Origin: Deltaproteobacteria bacterium
GTDB taxonomy: Bacteria > Myxococcota > UBA727 > VGSZ01
Direction of reading: 5' to 3'
DNA: 64,000 bases
NCBI GenBank assembly: GCA_016177705.1
Contig: JACOUT010000003.1
Location: forward strand, 558,001 to 622,000
Position numbers and translations under genes: made by a program
Shown here: positions 1-9,229 of the stretch, piece after piece
How the letters are laid out: every line of letters begins with the position of its first letter
How positions within the stretch are numbered: the first letter of the stretch is position 1
Notes under the pieces: model-generated
What the model was told of the DNA's origin: nothing
What the model saw: the letters and a program-made list of their open reading frames with translations, nothing else
Database searches by the model: none

Positions 1-619
1 CTTCGTGCACTCGGGCAACTACGAGTGGACCAGCGCCTTCACCGAGACCTTCGCCGGCACGCAGGAGAAGTACCCGCAGCTCTTCAACATGAACCTGCTG
101 CGCCACGTCGACCTGGGCGGCGTGCACCTGTTCTCGCTGCCGGGCTGGAGTGTGCGCCAGTTCGTCAAGCCGGCGGCCTGCTACTACGACGAGGAACAGG
201 TGGCGGCGCTCGAGGCGCAGATCAAGCCGGTGGTCGAGGACGGCGAGACCGTCATCGTGGTGGCGCACGGGCCGCCGCGCGGGCGCGGCAAGCAGTCGCT
301 CGACTTCGCCGCCAACGCCGGCAACGTCGGCGACGAGGCCTTGCAGGCCATGCTCAAGCGCGTGCCGGTCAAGTTCGGCATCTTCTCGCACATCCTCGAG
401 GCGGGCGGCCGCGCCACCGGCGATGTCGAGCGCCAGACGCCCATCAAGCTGCCCATGCGCCGGCCCGTCGACAAGCTGTACCTGAACGCCGGTAGCGCCT
501 CATCGTTCGGCTGGCAGATGCTCGACAAGAAGACCTCGAAGGGCATGGCGGCGGTGGTCGTCATCGACGACGTGGCGCACGGCGGCAACGCGCGCGTCAG
601 CTTCTTCAAGCTGCGCTGA
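1..619 (+). CDS. Metallophosphoesterase, C-terminal part (5'-truncated by window edge)
   Basis: The reading frame is open from the first complete codon (position 2) to TGA at 617-619, so the gene starts upstream of the window. The first visible residues, FVHSGNYEW, match the GNH(D/E) metal-binding block of calcineurin-like phosphoesterases with Tyr in place of His. Further on, VIVVAHGPPRG corresponds to the later histidine block and FGIFSHILEAGGRA to the G-H-x-H region, here SH-x-x-E. It ends 8 bp before the EamA gene on the same strand, suggesting cotranscription. Substrate unknown. The atypical metal ligands could mean a divergent or inactive member; the missing N-terminus (DxH motif) would decide. 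Family assignment fairly sure, function open. Confidence 0.6.
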   Translation, partial: FVHSGNYEWTSAFTETFAGTQEKYPQLFNMNLLRHVDLGGVHLFSLPGWSVRQFVKPAACYYDEEQVAALEAQIKPVVEDGETVIVVAHGPPRGRGKQSLDFAANAGNVGDEALQAMLKRVPVKFGIFSHILEAGGRATGDVERQTPIKLPMRRPVDKLYLNAGSASSFGWQMLDKKTSKGMAAVVVIDDVAHGGNARVSFFKLR

Positions 620-627
620 CCAGCAGC

Positions 628-1536
628 ATGCGTGGCTCGCTGTACATCGCGGTCTCGGCGTCCCTGTGGGGGCTGTGGAGCTTGTTCTTCAAGAGCGCCG
701 AGCGCGCCGCCGGCGCGGTGCCGGTGAGCGCGCAGGCCGAGGCGGCGGTTGTTCTCGCCGTCATGCTGCTTGCTTTGTTGCCACGCGCCGTGCGCGACCA
801 GCGCAGCGCCCCGCGCCGGTCGCGCGCCGAGTGGACGCGCCTGGCCGTCGTGGGCGCGCTCGACGGCCTGAACTTCTGGTGCTTCCTGCTCGCGATGCAA
901 CGCACCACGGTGGCGATCGCGGTGCTCACGCACTACCTCGCCCCGCTGGTCATCGCCTTGCTCGCGCCGATCGCGCTGCGCGAGCCATGGCGCCTGCGCA
1001 CCTTCGCCGCGCTCGCGCTCGCGCTCATTGGCCTCGCGTTACTCCTGCAGCCCTGGGCCCACCCGCCGTCGGCGCAGGATCTCTCCGGCGCGGCGCTCGG
1101 CGCGGCGTCGGCGCTGTGTTACGGCACGAGCGTCGTCATCCAGAAGACGCTGGTGATGCGCTTCTCGGCGTGGGAGCTCGGCGCCTTCAGCAAGCCCATT
1201 GCGTTGATGGTGCTCTTGCTGGCGATGCCGAGCACGCGCGATCTCGCGCTCGAACCGACACCGCTCGCGTGGCTGGTAGCGGGGGGCGTGCTCTGCGGCG
1301 CCCTTCCGCTGGTGTTGTTCTTCATGGGCCTAGGTTTGACGACGGCGAGCCGAGCCGCAGTGCTGACCTTGTGCGAGCCGTTGGTGGCGGTGTTGGTCGG
1401 TGCACTGGTTTGGCGCGAGCCGCTCGGCCCGTGGAGCGCGGTGGGGGCGACCTTCATGCTCGCCGCTGCCGGCTGGATCGCGCGCGGCGAGCGGCCGGTG
1501 CCCGCGCTTGGTCCATCAGCACTGTCAGTTCGGTGA
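628..1536 (+). CDS. EamA/DMT-family transporter
   Basis: 302 residues, the usual length of drug/metabolite transporters, with about ten hydrophobic segments arranged as two EamA repeats (roughly residues 1-140 and 150-290). The start is the first ATG, 8 bp after the preceding stop. The second repeat shows the typical pattern ending in GLTTASRAAVLTLCEPLVAVL and a W-R-E-P-L-G-P stretch seen in this family. It should sit in the inner membrane and export or import a small metabolite that cannot be named. The last 83 bp overlap the convergent MarR gene, so only the nonconserved tail after the last helix is shared. Confidence 0.85.
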   Translation: MRGSLYIAVSASLWGLWSLFFKSAERAAGAVPVSAQAEAAVVLAVMLLALLPRAVRDQRSAPRRSRAEWTRLAVVGALDGLNFWCFLLAMQRTTVAIAVLTHYLAPLVIALLAPIALREPWRLRTFAALALALIGLALLLQPWAHPPSAQDLSGAALGAASALCYGTSVVIQKTLVMRFSAWELGAFSKPIALMVLLLAMPSTRDLALEPTPLAWLVAGGVLCGALPLVLFFMGLGLTTASRAAVLTLCEPLVAVLVGALVWREPLGPWSAVGATFMLAAAGWIARGERPVPALGPSALSVR

Positions 1537-1951
1537 GCGCGCGTCGGGTGGCGCGCACGTGACGCCGTGGCAGCGAGGTGAGCAGCGTCTCCACCGCCTG
1601 TTCGACGGTGCCGTCGGCGGGCCGGTCGAGCGCGCGTCCGCGAGCGGTCAGCGTGACGAGGACGCGTCGACGATCGTCGGGAGGTCGTGTGCGGCGCACA
1701 ATGCCCTTGAGCTCGAGGCGACGCAGCGCGGCCGACACCGTGCCGGGATCGACGTGCAGGACCTCAGCGAGGCGGCCCGCGGTGACGACGGGCATGCGGC
1801 CGAGGCAGCGCACGAGCAGGCGCTGCTGCGCGGTGATGCCCATGGTGCGCTCCATTCGTGCCGACAGGCGCTCGAGGGCGTGGTTGAGGCGCCAAAGCTC
1901 CTGCAGGAAGTCGAGCGCGGGACCGAGGGAAGGGTCGGCGGCAGGGCACAT
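1454..1951 (-). CDS. MarR-family transcriptional regulator
   Basis: 165 residues if the ATG at 1951 is used, matching the family; the longer open frame upstream lacks conserved sequence. A winged-helix spans about residues 35-105: TAGRLAEVLHVDPGTVSAALRRLELKG is the recognition-helix region and PDDRRRVLVTLTARG is the wing with the characteristic Asp-Arg-Arg. N- and C-terminal helices form the dimer interface. It converges on, and overlaps by 83 bp, the EamA transporter, a common regulator/exporter pairing, so it may control that gene and itself in response to a small ligand (inference). No clear operator palindrome was seen in the 148 bp upstream. Confidence 0.85.
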   Translation of the reverse strand: MCPAADPSLGPALDFLQELWRLNHALERLSARMERTMGITAQQRLLVRCLGRMPVVTAGRLAEVLHVDPGTVSAALRRLELKGIVRRTRPPDDRRRVLVTLTARGRALDRPADGTVEQAVETLLTSLPRRHVRATRRALTELTVLMDQARAPAARRARSSRQRRA

Positions 1952-2099
1952 GACTCGCGGCGTCACATCATCGGCGACGCGCGGCAACCGGTCAGCGTGA
2001 AGAATCGCATCACGGCCAACGCTCAAGGGAGGTCGAGCGCTGGCCGGTGACCGATGGAGTGTGCGACAGGAAGCGCGACCGCTACCTGCACCCAAGCGC

Positions 2100-3596
2100 T
2101 CACGATGGCTTGTTCACCGGGATCTCGAAGCTGCCGCTGATCTCCGCGCCGGACGTCGTGGTGGTGCGAGCGCGGTGCGGCGAGGTTCGTTGTGCTTGGT
2201 AGAGCGAGCGGTGACGGAACAGGATGGACGTGACACCGATCGCGAGCATGGTGGGCACAAGTAGCGCGTAGGAGCCGGCCATCTCGCTCACCAGCACCAG
2301 GGCGGCGAGCGGCACGTGCGCCGCACCGCCGAACATCGCCGCCATGCCGACCAGCGCGAACGCAGCTGGGTCGACGTCGAGGCTGGGGAACACGGCGTCC
2401 ACGCCGAGCGCGAGCGCCGCGCCGCTCAACCCGCCGACGACGAGCGCGGGGGCGAAGTCGCCGGCGCTGCCGCCGCTGCCGACGGTGAAGGCGGTGCACG
2501 CGATCTTCAAGACCGAAAGAGCCACGAAGAACGCGAAGCCCGAAAAACCCGCGGGCATCCACGCTTCGTGCGAGAACACCGCTTGCAGCATGCCGTAGCC
2601 GCTGCCGACCAGGCCGAGGCCACTGACGCCGAACTCGAAGATGCGCGCGGCGGCAAACGCGGTGCACGACGCCACGACGCCCATGGCGAGCCCGCCGAGC
2701 GCCGGAGCCGCCCACACCGGAACCCCGGAGCTTGCGACCAGCGCTCGCACACGGTGCAAGGCAGACATGAAGGCGCCGCCCGCGGCCGCGCACACCAAGC
2801 CGAGCAAGACGTAGAGCGGCAGGTGCTGGGGCACGAAGTGCAACGAGCGCGGGAAATAGAAGAGGGTGTGCTCGCCGAAGAAGAGGACCGTCACCGTGTA
2901 GCCCGCCACGCTCGCGAGCACCGCGGGGATGAGCGCGTCCGACTCGAAGCCCTCCTTGTAGAGCACCTCGACTGCGAACAGCGCCGCGCCGAGCGGTGTG
3001 CGGAACACCGCCGCGATGCCTGCCGCAATGCCCGCGATGAACAACAGCCGCCGCTCGCGCTCGTCGAGCCTGAAGGCCCGCGCGAGGCCGGCGCCGATTG
3101 CGGAGCCGATCTGCATGGTCGGCCCCTCGCGTCCACCCGAACCGCCCGAACCGAGCGTGAGCGCGCTGGCGGCCAGCTTGACGAACGCGACCCGCCGACG
3201 CATGTGCGCCGCTTCCTGATGATAGGCGCGCAGCGATGCGTCGACGCCCCCACCCTGCGCCTCGGGCGCGAGGCGCAGGAGCAGGCCCGCGAGCAGCGCG
3301 CCGAGCGCGGGGATGAGCGCGAGCGCGAACGGGAAGCCGGTGTTGGTGGGGGCGATCGCCGGCCGCTCTCCCGCCGCGCGCAACAACGCGACGCCGGCGA
3401 CGTGCTCGATGAGCATACGCTCGACGAGGTCGGTGGCGGCGACGAAGGCGACGCCGATGAGGCCGCACGCGACGCCGACCACGGTGGCGAGCCACAGCGT
3501 GCGGCCGAGGAAGCGCATGTCGGGGGACGCCGCCAGGCGCGCCGGATCGAGGATGATCCGCAACCAGGCCTGAAGCTGGTCAAACAGACGGCGCAT
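2100..3596 (-). CDS. ClC-family chloride channel/antiporter
   Basis: 498 residues, multi-pass membrane protein. It carries the ClC signature GSGGSGGREGPTMQIG, where the Glu of GREGP is the external gating glutamate, and a second block GSGGSAGDFAPAL corresponding to the GxFxP anion-coordinating motif. There is no CBS-domain tail. The segment aligned with the internal proton glutamate of antiporters reads FAVEV, with Val where exchangers have a second Glu, which is more channel-like (inference from motif alignment). It overlaps otsB by 17 bp and is the last gene of the otsA-otsB-clc operon, which suggests a role in chloride handling during osmotic or acid stress together with trehalose synthesis. 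Confidence 0.9.
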   Translation of the reverse strand: MRRLFDQLQAWLRIILDPARLAASPDMRFLGRTLWLATVVGVACGLIGVAFVAATDLVERMLIEHVAGVALLRAAGERPAIAPTNTGFPFALALIPALGALLAGLLLRLAPEAQGGGVDASLRAYHQEAAHMRRRVAFVKLAASALTLGSGGSGGREGPTMQIGSAIGAGLARAFRLDERERRLLFIAGIAAGIAAVFRTPLGAALFAVEVLYKEGFESDALIPAVLASVAGYTVTVLFFGEHTLFYFPRSLHFVPQHLPLYVLLGLVCAAAGGAFMSALHRVRALVASSGVPVWAAPALGGLAMGVVASCTAFAAARIFEFGVSGLGLVGSGYGMLQAVFSHEAWMPAGFSGFAFFVALSVLKIACTAFTVGSGGSAGDFAPALVVGGLSGAALALGVDAVFPSLDVDPAAFALVGMAAMFGGAAHVPLAALVLVSEMAGSYALLVPTMLAIGVTSILFRHRSLYQAQRTSPHRARTTTTSGAEISGSFEIPVNKPS

Positions 3597-4380
3597 GGAT
3601 TCCCGATAGCGGATCGCCGCGAAGGCCGGGAGTGCGCCCCCGACGAAGGTTCACAAGACGCGTGAGCAGCGGGTCAACCTGCCACTGACCCCGCAGGCAA
3701 TAGCCGGCACTCGACTCGGCACGCGCTCCGACGTGCACGGAGATGAGGGGGCGAACACCGGCGAGCCGAAAGGCAGGTTCGTCGGTGAGGTCATCGCCGA
3801 CGTAGAGGGCGACGTCGCCGCCCAACCGATCCCACAGCGCCGCGAGCGCGGTGCCCTTGTCCTTCAATCCTGCAGGCAGCACATTGATGACCTGGTGCCC
3901 ACCGACGACACGCAACGACGGCAAAAGCGGTTCGAGCAGGCTAAGCACCGCTGCGCGCGCGCGTGCGCGATCCGGCGCATGCCGATAGTGCACCGCCAGC
4001 GTCGTGCCCTTGTCCTCGAGATCGATGCCCGGCGCACCACGCAAGCTGTTGCGCAGGAGAACCCGCGCTCGCCGCACCGCCGGGGAGGTGCGCGGCGAGC
4101 GCTCCAGCTCCTCGAGCCCGTGGTTGCCGATGATGTGTTTGATGCCGGTGCCGGCGAGCCTTCGCGCGACGTCCGCCCGCGACCGCCCCGAGATGACCGC
4201 GCAGGGATAGAGATCGCAAACACGCGCGAGCAGCGAACAGGTCCGGGGGCGCAAGGCGGCGAGGCGTCGGTTCTCGACGAGAGGGGCGAGGGTGCCGTCG
4301 TAGTCGAAGGCGAGCAGCGAGGAAGAGCCGGCGAGCGCATGCAACAGGGGCGCGGCGTCGCGGCCGAGCAGCGGGATCAT
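3580..4380 (-). CDS. otsB: Trehalose-6-phosphate phosphatase
   Basis: 266 residues, a HAD-superfamily phosphatase hydrolysing trehalose-6-phosphate to trehalose in the cytoplasm. HAD motif I FDYDGTL is at residues 25-31 (nucleophile D26, acid D28), the SGR of motif II at 64-66, the lysine motif around GLKDKGTA (171-178), and motif IV GDDLTDE at 195-201. The cap contains GNHGLE (85-90) and INVLPAG, typical of OtsB. The ATG overlaps the stop of otsA by 4 bp (ATGA), indicating translational coupling; its own end overlaps the ClC start by 17 bp. Confidence 0.93.
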   Translation of the reverse strand: MIPLLGRDAAPLLHALAGSSSLLAFDYDGTLAPLVENRRLAALRPRTCSLLARVCDLYPCAVISGRSRADVARRLAGTGIKHIIGNHGLEELERSPRTSPAVRRARVLLRNSLRGAPGIDLEDKGTTLAVHYRHAPDRARARAAVLSLLEPLLPSLRVVGGHQVINVLPAGLKDKGTALAALWDRLGGDVALYVGDDLTDEPAFRLAGVRPLISVHVGARAESSAGYCLRGQWQVDPLLTRLVNLRRGRTPGLRGDPLSGIHAPSV

Positions 4381-6608
4381 GGATGCTCGAGCGCTAGCGC
4401 GCCGCGCCAGGAGGTCAGCCGGTCGGCCATACGCTCTCGGCGGCGCAGCTCGGCGGCGTCGATGATCATGCGGCCCGCCCAGCGATAGACGTTGAACTCC
4501 GCGACCATGCGGCGCATGGACAGCATGCGCTCGCGCTGCTCGCTCTCGGGCATCTGCAGCGCAGCAGCGAGCGCGTTGGCGGCTTGTTGCGTGTCGTAGG
4601 GGTTGACGATCAGCGCTTCGGTGAGGTCGCGCGCGGCGCCGGTGAACTGGCTCAGCAACAGCACCCCGAGGCCGTCGTCGCGCGCAGCGACGAACTCCTT
4701 AGCGACCAGGTTCATCCCGTCGTGCAGGCTGCTGACGTAGCAGAGCTCCGCCGCTCGGTAGTAGCGGAACACCGTGGCCGGCTCGTGGTGCGCATGGAGC
4801 AGGCGGATGGGCTGGTAGTCCCCCTGACCCCAGCGGGCGTTGATGGTGCGGGCGACCTCTTCAACGCGCTCATTGAGCTCGTGGTAGCGCGGGATCTTGG
4901 TGCGGCTCGGTGCTGCGAGCTGCACGAACACGAAGCGACCGCGCAGCTCGTCATGGCCGGCAAGCAGCGCGTCGACAGCGGCGAAGCGCTCCTCGATACC
5001 CTTGGTGTAGTCGAGGCGATCGACGCCAACGCCCAAAAGCGCGTCGGCGGGGAGACCGAGCTCGGCGCGCACGCTCCGGCGGCATTCGTCGACGGGTGGG
5101 ACCTGGTCAAGCCAATGCACAGGCCACTCGATGGAGATGGGGTAGGGCCGCACCAGCGTGCGCCGATGCCCTTGCACGATGGCGTTGGCTTCGCGATCGA
5201 TGCGGCTCTCGAGGAACGCGTCGATGGACTCGATGAAGTTGCGGCAGTGCTGCGCGGTGTGAAAGCCGAGGATGCTCGAGCCGAGCAGCCCAGTGAGGAT
5301 CTCCTCGCGCCAGGGGCAGATGCCGATGCGCTCCACGTTTGGCCAGGGGATGTGCCAGAAGGTCAGGATGGTGGCGCGCGGCAGCCGCTTTCTGATCATG
5401 CGCGGCGCCAGCGCGAAGTGGTAATCCTGCACCAGCACGATGGGGTCGTCGCTATCCACCTCGTCACAGACCGCGTCGGCGAAGCGTTGATTGACCGCCT
5501 GGTACTGCGCCCAGTCTTCGGCGCGAAACACCGGGCGGGCGTGCGCGATGTGGCAGAGGGGCCACAGGCCCTCGTTCGAGAAGCCGTAGTAGTAGCCGTT
5601 CTCCTCCTCCTCGGAGAGCCAGATGCGCCGCACCAGGTATGACTCCTCGCCGGGCGGCACGCGCACGCGGTCGTGAGCGTCGACGGTGTCGCGGTCCGCG
5701 CTGCCGCTGCCGTGCGCCACCCAGACGCCAGAGCATGCCCGCATCACCGGCTCGAGCGCGGTGACCAGGCCGCTGGCTGGATGGAGCACGCGCACGCCGT
5801 TGTCGGTCTTGTCGTGGATGTAGGGCTCGCGGTTGGCGAGGATGACCACGCGCTCGCCTTCGAGGTAGCGCGCCAAGGTCTCGCGCAGGCGTGCGGGGCT
5901 CCAGGAGCCACCGCGGGCCTCGTGCCCGTGCTCGTGCGCCAGCCGATCGAGCAGCGCGCGCACGTCGCGCACCAGCGGCTGGAACTCGCGCCTGCCTTCG
6001 CCGCTGAAGGCGCGCAGCATCTCTCGACGCCAGCGTCGCCACGCGAAGCGCGCGCCGAGGAGCGTGACCAGCGAGGTGACGAGCGCGAGCACGAAGTACG
6101 AGGCGATCAGAAACCTGCGCGTGGTCGCGTCCCGTCGCTGCACGAAGCTCAGATCGTGGACCAGCACGACCTCGCCGAGCGAGCCGGGCGGTGCGCCGAC
6201 GCCGAGCACGCTCAACAGCACCGGGCCCGACGGCAGCTCCGTGCTGAGCGTCCAGTGCTCGAGGGAGCCCTCCTCTTGGCGTCGACGCTCGAGCACCAGG
6301 CGGCAGGAGAACTCGCGGGGGTAAAGCTCCGTGGTGGCGAGCGTCTTGCCCTCGGGCAAGCAGGCGGCGGCGCCCATGATGCGCTCGTCTCGCGTGATGT
6401 CACGCAGCGTGGTCGCCACGCCAGCCGGGTCGCTGCTCCACTGCTGCTCGAGGCTCTGACGCGCAGCGCCCACCGCCAGGCGTGACCGCAGGTCCACGTC
6501 GCGCTCAAACCAGCGGCGGGTGGTGTCCCGCATGGCGAGATCGCCGACGACCGCCAAGAGTGCAAGCGCGCCGAGCAGACCGGCCAGCAGGAGCAGCGAG
6601 CGCGGCAT
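4377..6608 (-). CDS. otsA: Membrane-anchored trehalose-6-phosphate synthase (GT20)
   Basis: 743 residues, about 270 longer than classic OtsA. Residues 1-22 form a transmembrane helix, about 23-165 look extracytoplasmic (two cysteines, C83 and C102, could pair), and a second helix lies near 166-186. A linker precedes the GT20 domain from about 253. The catalytic part has VILANREPY, the FWHIPWPN loop, the [15 protein letters not shown] block binding UDP-glucose phosphates, and [14 protein letters not shown]. It transfers glucose from UDP-glucose to glucose-6-phosphate. The two-helix N-terminus resembles sensor-kinase architecture, suggesting that an external signal modulates synthesis (inference). 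It heads the otsA-otsB-clc operon, 58 bp from the divergent GH15 gene. Confidence 0.92.
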   Translation of the reverse strand: MPRSLLLLAGLLGALALLAVVGDLAMRDTTRRWFERDVDLRSRLAVGAARQSLEQQWSSDPAGVATTLRDITRDERIMGAAACLPEGKTLATTELYPREFSCRLVLERRRQEEGSLEHWTLSTELPSGPVLLSVLGVGAPPGSLGEVVLVHDLSFVQRRDATTRRFLIASYFVLALVTSLVTLLGARFAWRRWRREMLRAFSGEGRREFQPLVRDVRALLDRLAHEHGHEARGGSWSPARLRETLARYLEGERVVILANREPYIHDKTDNGVRVLHPASGLVTALEPVMRACSGVWVAHGSGSADRDTVDAHDRVRVPPGEESYLVRRIWLSEEEENGYYYGFSNEGLWPLCHIAHARPVFRAEDWAQYQAVNQRFADAVCDEVDSDDPIVLVQDYHFALAPRMIRKRLPRATILTFWHIPWPNVERIGICPWREEILTGLLGSSILGFHTAQHCRNFIESIDAFLESRIDREANAIVQGHRRTLVRPYPISIEWPVHWLDQVPPVDECRRSVRAELGLPADALLGVGVDRLDYTKGIEERFAAVDALLAGHDELRGRFVFVQLAAPSRTKIPRYHELNERVEEVARTINARWGQGDYQPIRLLHAHHEPATVFRYYRAAELCYVSSLHDGMNLVAKEFVAARDDGLGVLLLSQFTGAARDLTEALIVNPYDTQQAANALAAALQMPESEQRERMLSMRRMVAEFNVYRWAGRMIIDAAELRRRERMADRLTSWRGALALEHP

Positions 6609-6666
6609 GATGCCCTCGTACCACCACTTGTTTGGAAATCCAACCGCAGCGTGCTACCTCGCAGGG

Positions 6667-8436
6667 ATGCAGCTCGCGGACCTCGGGCTCATCGGTAACT
6701 GCCAGCACGCGGCGCTGGTGGCGCGCGACGGCGCCATCGTGTGGTCGTGCCTGCCGCGCTTTGATTCGCCGCCGGTGTTCGCGGCGCTGCTCGACGAGGA
6801 GCGCGGTGGAATGTTTCGCATCGGCGCGGCGGATGGCCGCGCCGGCGTGCAGAGCTACCTACCCAACACCAACGTGTTGGCGACCACCTTCGAGGATGCC
6901 AGCGGCGCGTTTCGCGTGCTCGATTTCGCGCCGCGCTTCGTGCAGCACGGCCGCACCTTTCGGCCGACCAAGATCGTGCGCATCGTCGAGCCGCTGCGCG
7001 GCACCCCGCGCATCAGCGTCACCTGCGACCCCATCCTCGGCTGGTCGCGCGCTCGCCCCCGACGCGAGGTGGGCTCGCACCACGTCGCCTGGCACGGCTA
7101 TCCGGCGCACCTGCGCCTCACCACCGACGCGCCGCTCTCGTATCTCGACGCCGGCCCGTTCGCGCTCACCGAGCGCAAGCACTTCGTGCTCTCGTGGGAC
7201 GCGCCCGTCGAGGAGCCGCTCGAGCCGCTCTGCCAGCGCTTCCTCGAGGAGACCACGCGCTACTGGCAGCAATGGGTCAAGCATTGCGACATCCCGCCCC
7301 TCTATCAGGAGCAGGTGATCCGCTCCGCGCTCGCCCTGAAGTTGCACTGCTTCGAGGATACCGGCGCCATCGTCGCCGCGGTGACGACGTCCTTGCCCGA
7401 AGCCCCCGATGCCGGCCGCAACTGGGACTACCGCTACTGCTGGTTGCGCGACGCCTTCTACACGCTCGGCGCCTTCCGCCTGCTCGGGCACTTCGAGGAG
7501 CGCGAACAGTTTCTGGAGTTTCTGCTCAACGTCGCGTCGTCGACCCCCTCGCTCGACTTGGCACCGCTCTACCGCGTCGATGGCAAGAGCGACCTCGCCG
7601 AGACCGTGCTCGAGGACTGGCCGGGCTTTGCTGGCAACCGGCCGGTGCGCGTGGGCAATGGCGCCGCGCTGCATCAGCAGCACGACGTCTTCGGCGAGAT
7701 GGTGCTGGCGCTCACGCCGCTCTTCCTCGACGCCCGCTTCCGCGACCACGTAACGGCGCCAGTGCTCGATCTGGTCGGACGCCTCGCCGACAAGGCAGCG
7801 CAGGTCGCGGGCAAGCCCGACGCCGGCATCTGGGAAGTGCGCTCGGAGTGGCGGCCGCAGACCTTCAGCTCGCTGATGTGCTGGGCGGGCGTGGACCGCA
7901 TGAGCCGCATCGCCGCGCTCCACCGACCCGAGGCCGCCGCCGGACACGCGGCGGCGGCAGCGGCGCTGCGCGCTGAGCTGCTCACGCGCGCGGTCGATCC
8001 CGCCCGCGGCTGCATGGTCGCGGACTACGGCGGCACCGAGGTCGACGCGGCGCTGTTGCAGGCGATCACGCTCGGCTTCGTCGGCCCCGGCGATCCGGTG
8101 GCGCATCGCACCGTCGAGGCGGTGCGCGCCGACCTCGAGCACCACGGCTGGCTGCGCCGCTACCGGGTCGACGACGGCCTCGGCACCCCCCGCGTCGCGT
8201 TCACGCTCTGTACCTTCTGGCTGGTCGAGGCGCTCGCCCGCCTGGGACGCTCCGAGGAGGCCCGCGCCGTCATGAGCCGCGTGGCCGAAATTCGCGCGCC
8301 GCTTGGCCTGTTGTCCGAAGACGTCGATCCGCAGAGCGGCGTCATGTGGGGGAACTTCCCGCAGGCCTACTCGCACGTGGGACTGATCCACGCCGCGTTC
8401 GCGGCATCGCCTCGTTGGTCCGAGGTCGGCGCCTGA
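6667..8436 (+). CDS. GH15 glycoside hydrolase (trehalase/glucoamylase-like)
   Basis: 589 residues from the ATG at 6667; the open frame extends upstream, but the conserved start is MQLADLGLIGNCQHAALV, typical of bacterial GH15 proteins. An N-terminal beta-sandwich (1-210) precedes the (alpha/alpha)6 barrel. Diagnostic blocks are RNWDYRYCWLRDA, WEVRSEWRPQTFSS with putative general acid E390, and GNFPQAYSHVGLI containing the general-base region. No signal peptide, so cytoplasmic. Relatives include the mycobacterial trehalase and glucodextranase-type enzymes. Placed back to back with otsA/otsB, trehalose hydrolysis is the most likely role, giving synthesis and breakdown a shared control region; glucoamylase activity is the alternative. 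Confidence 0.87.
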   Translation: MQLADLGLIGNCQHAALVARDGAIVWSCLPRFDSPPVFAALLDEERGGMFRIGAADGRAGVQSYLPNTNVLATTFEDASGAFRVLDFAPRFVQHGRTFRPTKIVRIVEPLRGTPRISVTCDPILGWSRARPRREVGSHHVAWHGYPAHLRLTTDAPLSYLDAGPFALTERKHFVLSWDAPVEEPLEPLCQRFLEETTRYWQQWVKHCDIPPLYQEQVIRSALALKLHCFEDTGAIVAAVTTSLPEAPDAGRNWDYRYCWLRDAFYTLGAFRLLGHFEEREQFLEFLLNVASSTPSLDLAPLYRVDGKSDLAETVLEDWPGFAGNRPVRVGNGAALHQQHDVFGEMVLALTPLFLDARFRDHVTAPVLDLVGRLADKAAQVAGKPDAGIWEVRSEWRPQTFSSLMCWAGVDRMSRIAALHRPEAAAGHAAAAAALRAELLTRAVDPARGCMVADYGGTEVDAALLQAITLGFVGPGDPVAHRTVEAVRADLEHHGWLRRYRVDDGLGTPRVAFTLCTFWLVEALARLGRSEEARAVMSRVAEIRAPLGLLSEDVDPQSGVMWGNFPQAYSHVGLIHAAFAASPRWSEVGA

Positions 8437-8446
8437 AACGGCGCCG
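8427..8446. terminator. GC-rich hairpin between convergent genes (possible terminator)
   Basis: Perfect 7-bp stem CGGCGCC / GGCGCCG with a 6-nt loop holding the TGA stop of the GH15 gene, 22 bp before the convergent nucleotidyltransferase stop. No T-run follows on either strand, so it is at best a U-less terminator; chance occurrence in 70% GC DNA is possible. Confidence 0.3.
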
Positions 8447-8467
8447 TGCGAGCGGAGGCGCGGTGCC

Positions 8468-9229
8468 CTACCAGACCCGTCGCCTCGCCGGAGTGCCGAG
8501 TCGTCGGATCTCTTTCCACAACGAGGCCAGCGGGATCGGCGAAAGCCCCGGCGGCAGGTCGTTCATCTGCAGCGCCCGCATGCAGTCCTCGAGGCGCCCG
8601 CGGCGCCGCTTGAGTCCGTCGATGGCCTTCGCCAGGTCGCGCTCGATGCTCGCGCCATAGGCGAGGCTTGCCTTGGCGACGGCGCGCTTCAGCGTCTCGC
8701 GGTCGAGGTGCATCATGGCGAGGTCGATCAAATCCCGGCTGCAGGTGCTGTCGTCGGCCCACCGATCCGAGTTCGCCAGCAGCTTGGTGGCCGCCAGGTC
8801 GAGCGTCGTGGCGCACGCGACCCCGCAGATCCGATCGCCCGCCGCCGGGCGCTCGAGCGCCACGCGACCCTCGAGCACAATTTCGAGCTTGATGACGGTG
8901 CCGGCCACATCGAGCCAGGTGCGAACGCCGTACTGATCGGCTCGCAGCTCACGCGCTTGGGCGACCGCGGCGCCCGCGCGCAGGAGCGCGCGCATGCCGT
9001 GTGGACCAATCAAGCGTTGGCGGAGCGTGCGGTAGCCTGCGACGTCCGACACCAGGAAATCCACGTCGACGGACTCCCGAAACTCGCCGTACTTGAGCGT
9101 GATCGCCGTGCCCCCGCCGAACCAGCACGCATTGGCCTCGAGCAGCGAGGCATCGAGCGCCTCGAGCAGCGTGGCGATGTGTCGATGGTGCGGGCGCTCA
9201 AACAAGGAAGTGGCCTCCCCCGAGGGCAT
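8468..9229 (-). CDS. AbiEii/AbiGii-type nucleotidyltransferase toxin
   Basis: 253 residues. The N-terminal half holds the DNA polymerase-beta-like nucleotidyltransferase core: WFGGGTAITLKYGEF (glycine motif), then ESVDVDFLV in which Asp-x-Asp supplies metal ligands. Later KLLANSDRW and DLIDLAMM match the conserved Lys/Arg...DLxD helix of AbiEii proteins. Its ATG lies inside the end of the XRE gene (32-bp overlap), so the pair is translationally coupled. AbiE toxins inactivate translation by nucleotidylating tRNA or similar RNA and can abort phage infection; a toxin role here is inferred from the pairing. An earlier or later start (TTG near 9205) cannot be excluded. Confidence 0.78.
   Translation of the reverse strand: MPSGEATSLFERPHHRHIATLLEALDASLLEANACWFGGGTAITLKYGEFRESVDVDFLVSDVAGYRTLRQRLIGPHGMRALLRAGAAVAQARELRADQYGVRTWLDVAGTVIKLEIVLEGRVALERPAAGDRICGVACATTLDLAATKLLANSDRWADDSTCSRDLIDLAMMHLDRETLKRAVAKASLAYGASIERDLAKAIDGLKRRRGRLEDCMRALQMNDLPPGLSPIPLASLWKEIRRLGTPARRRVW

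Noticed and set aside
6520..6666. Upstream ATG at 6520 for the GH15 gene
   Set aside because: It lies inside the divergent otsA coding region and adds 49 residues that lack conservation; the family starts at MQLADLGLIGN.
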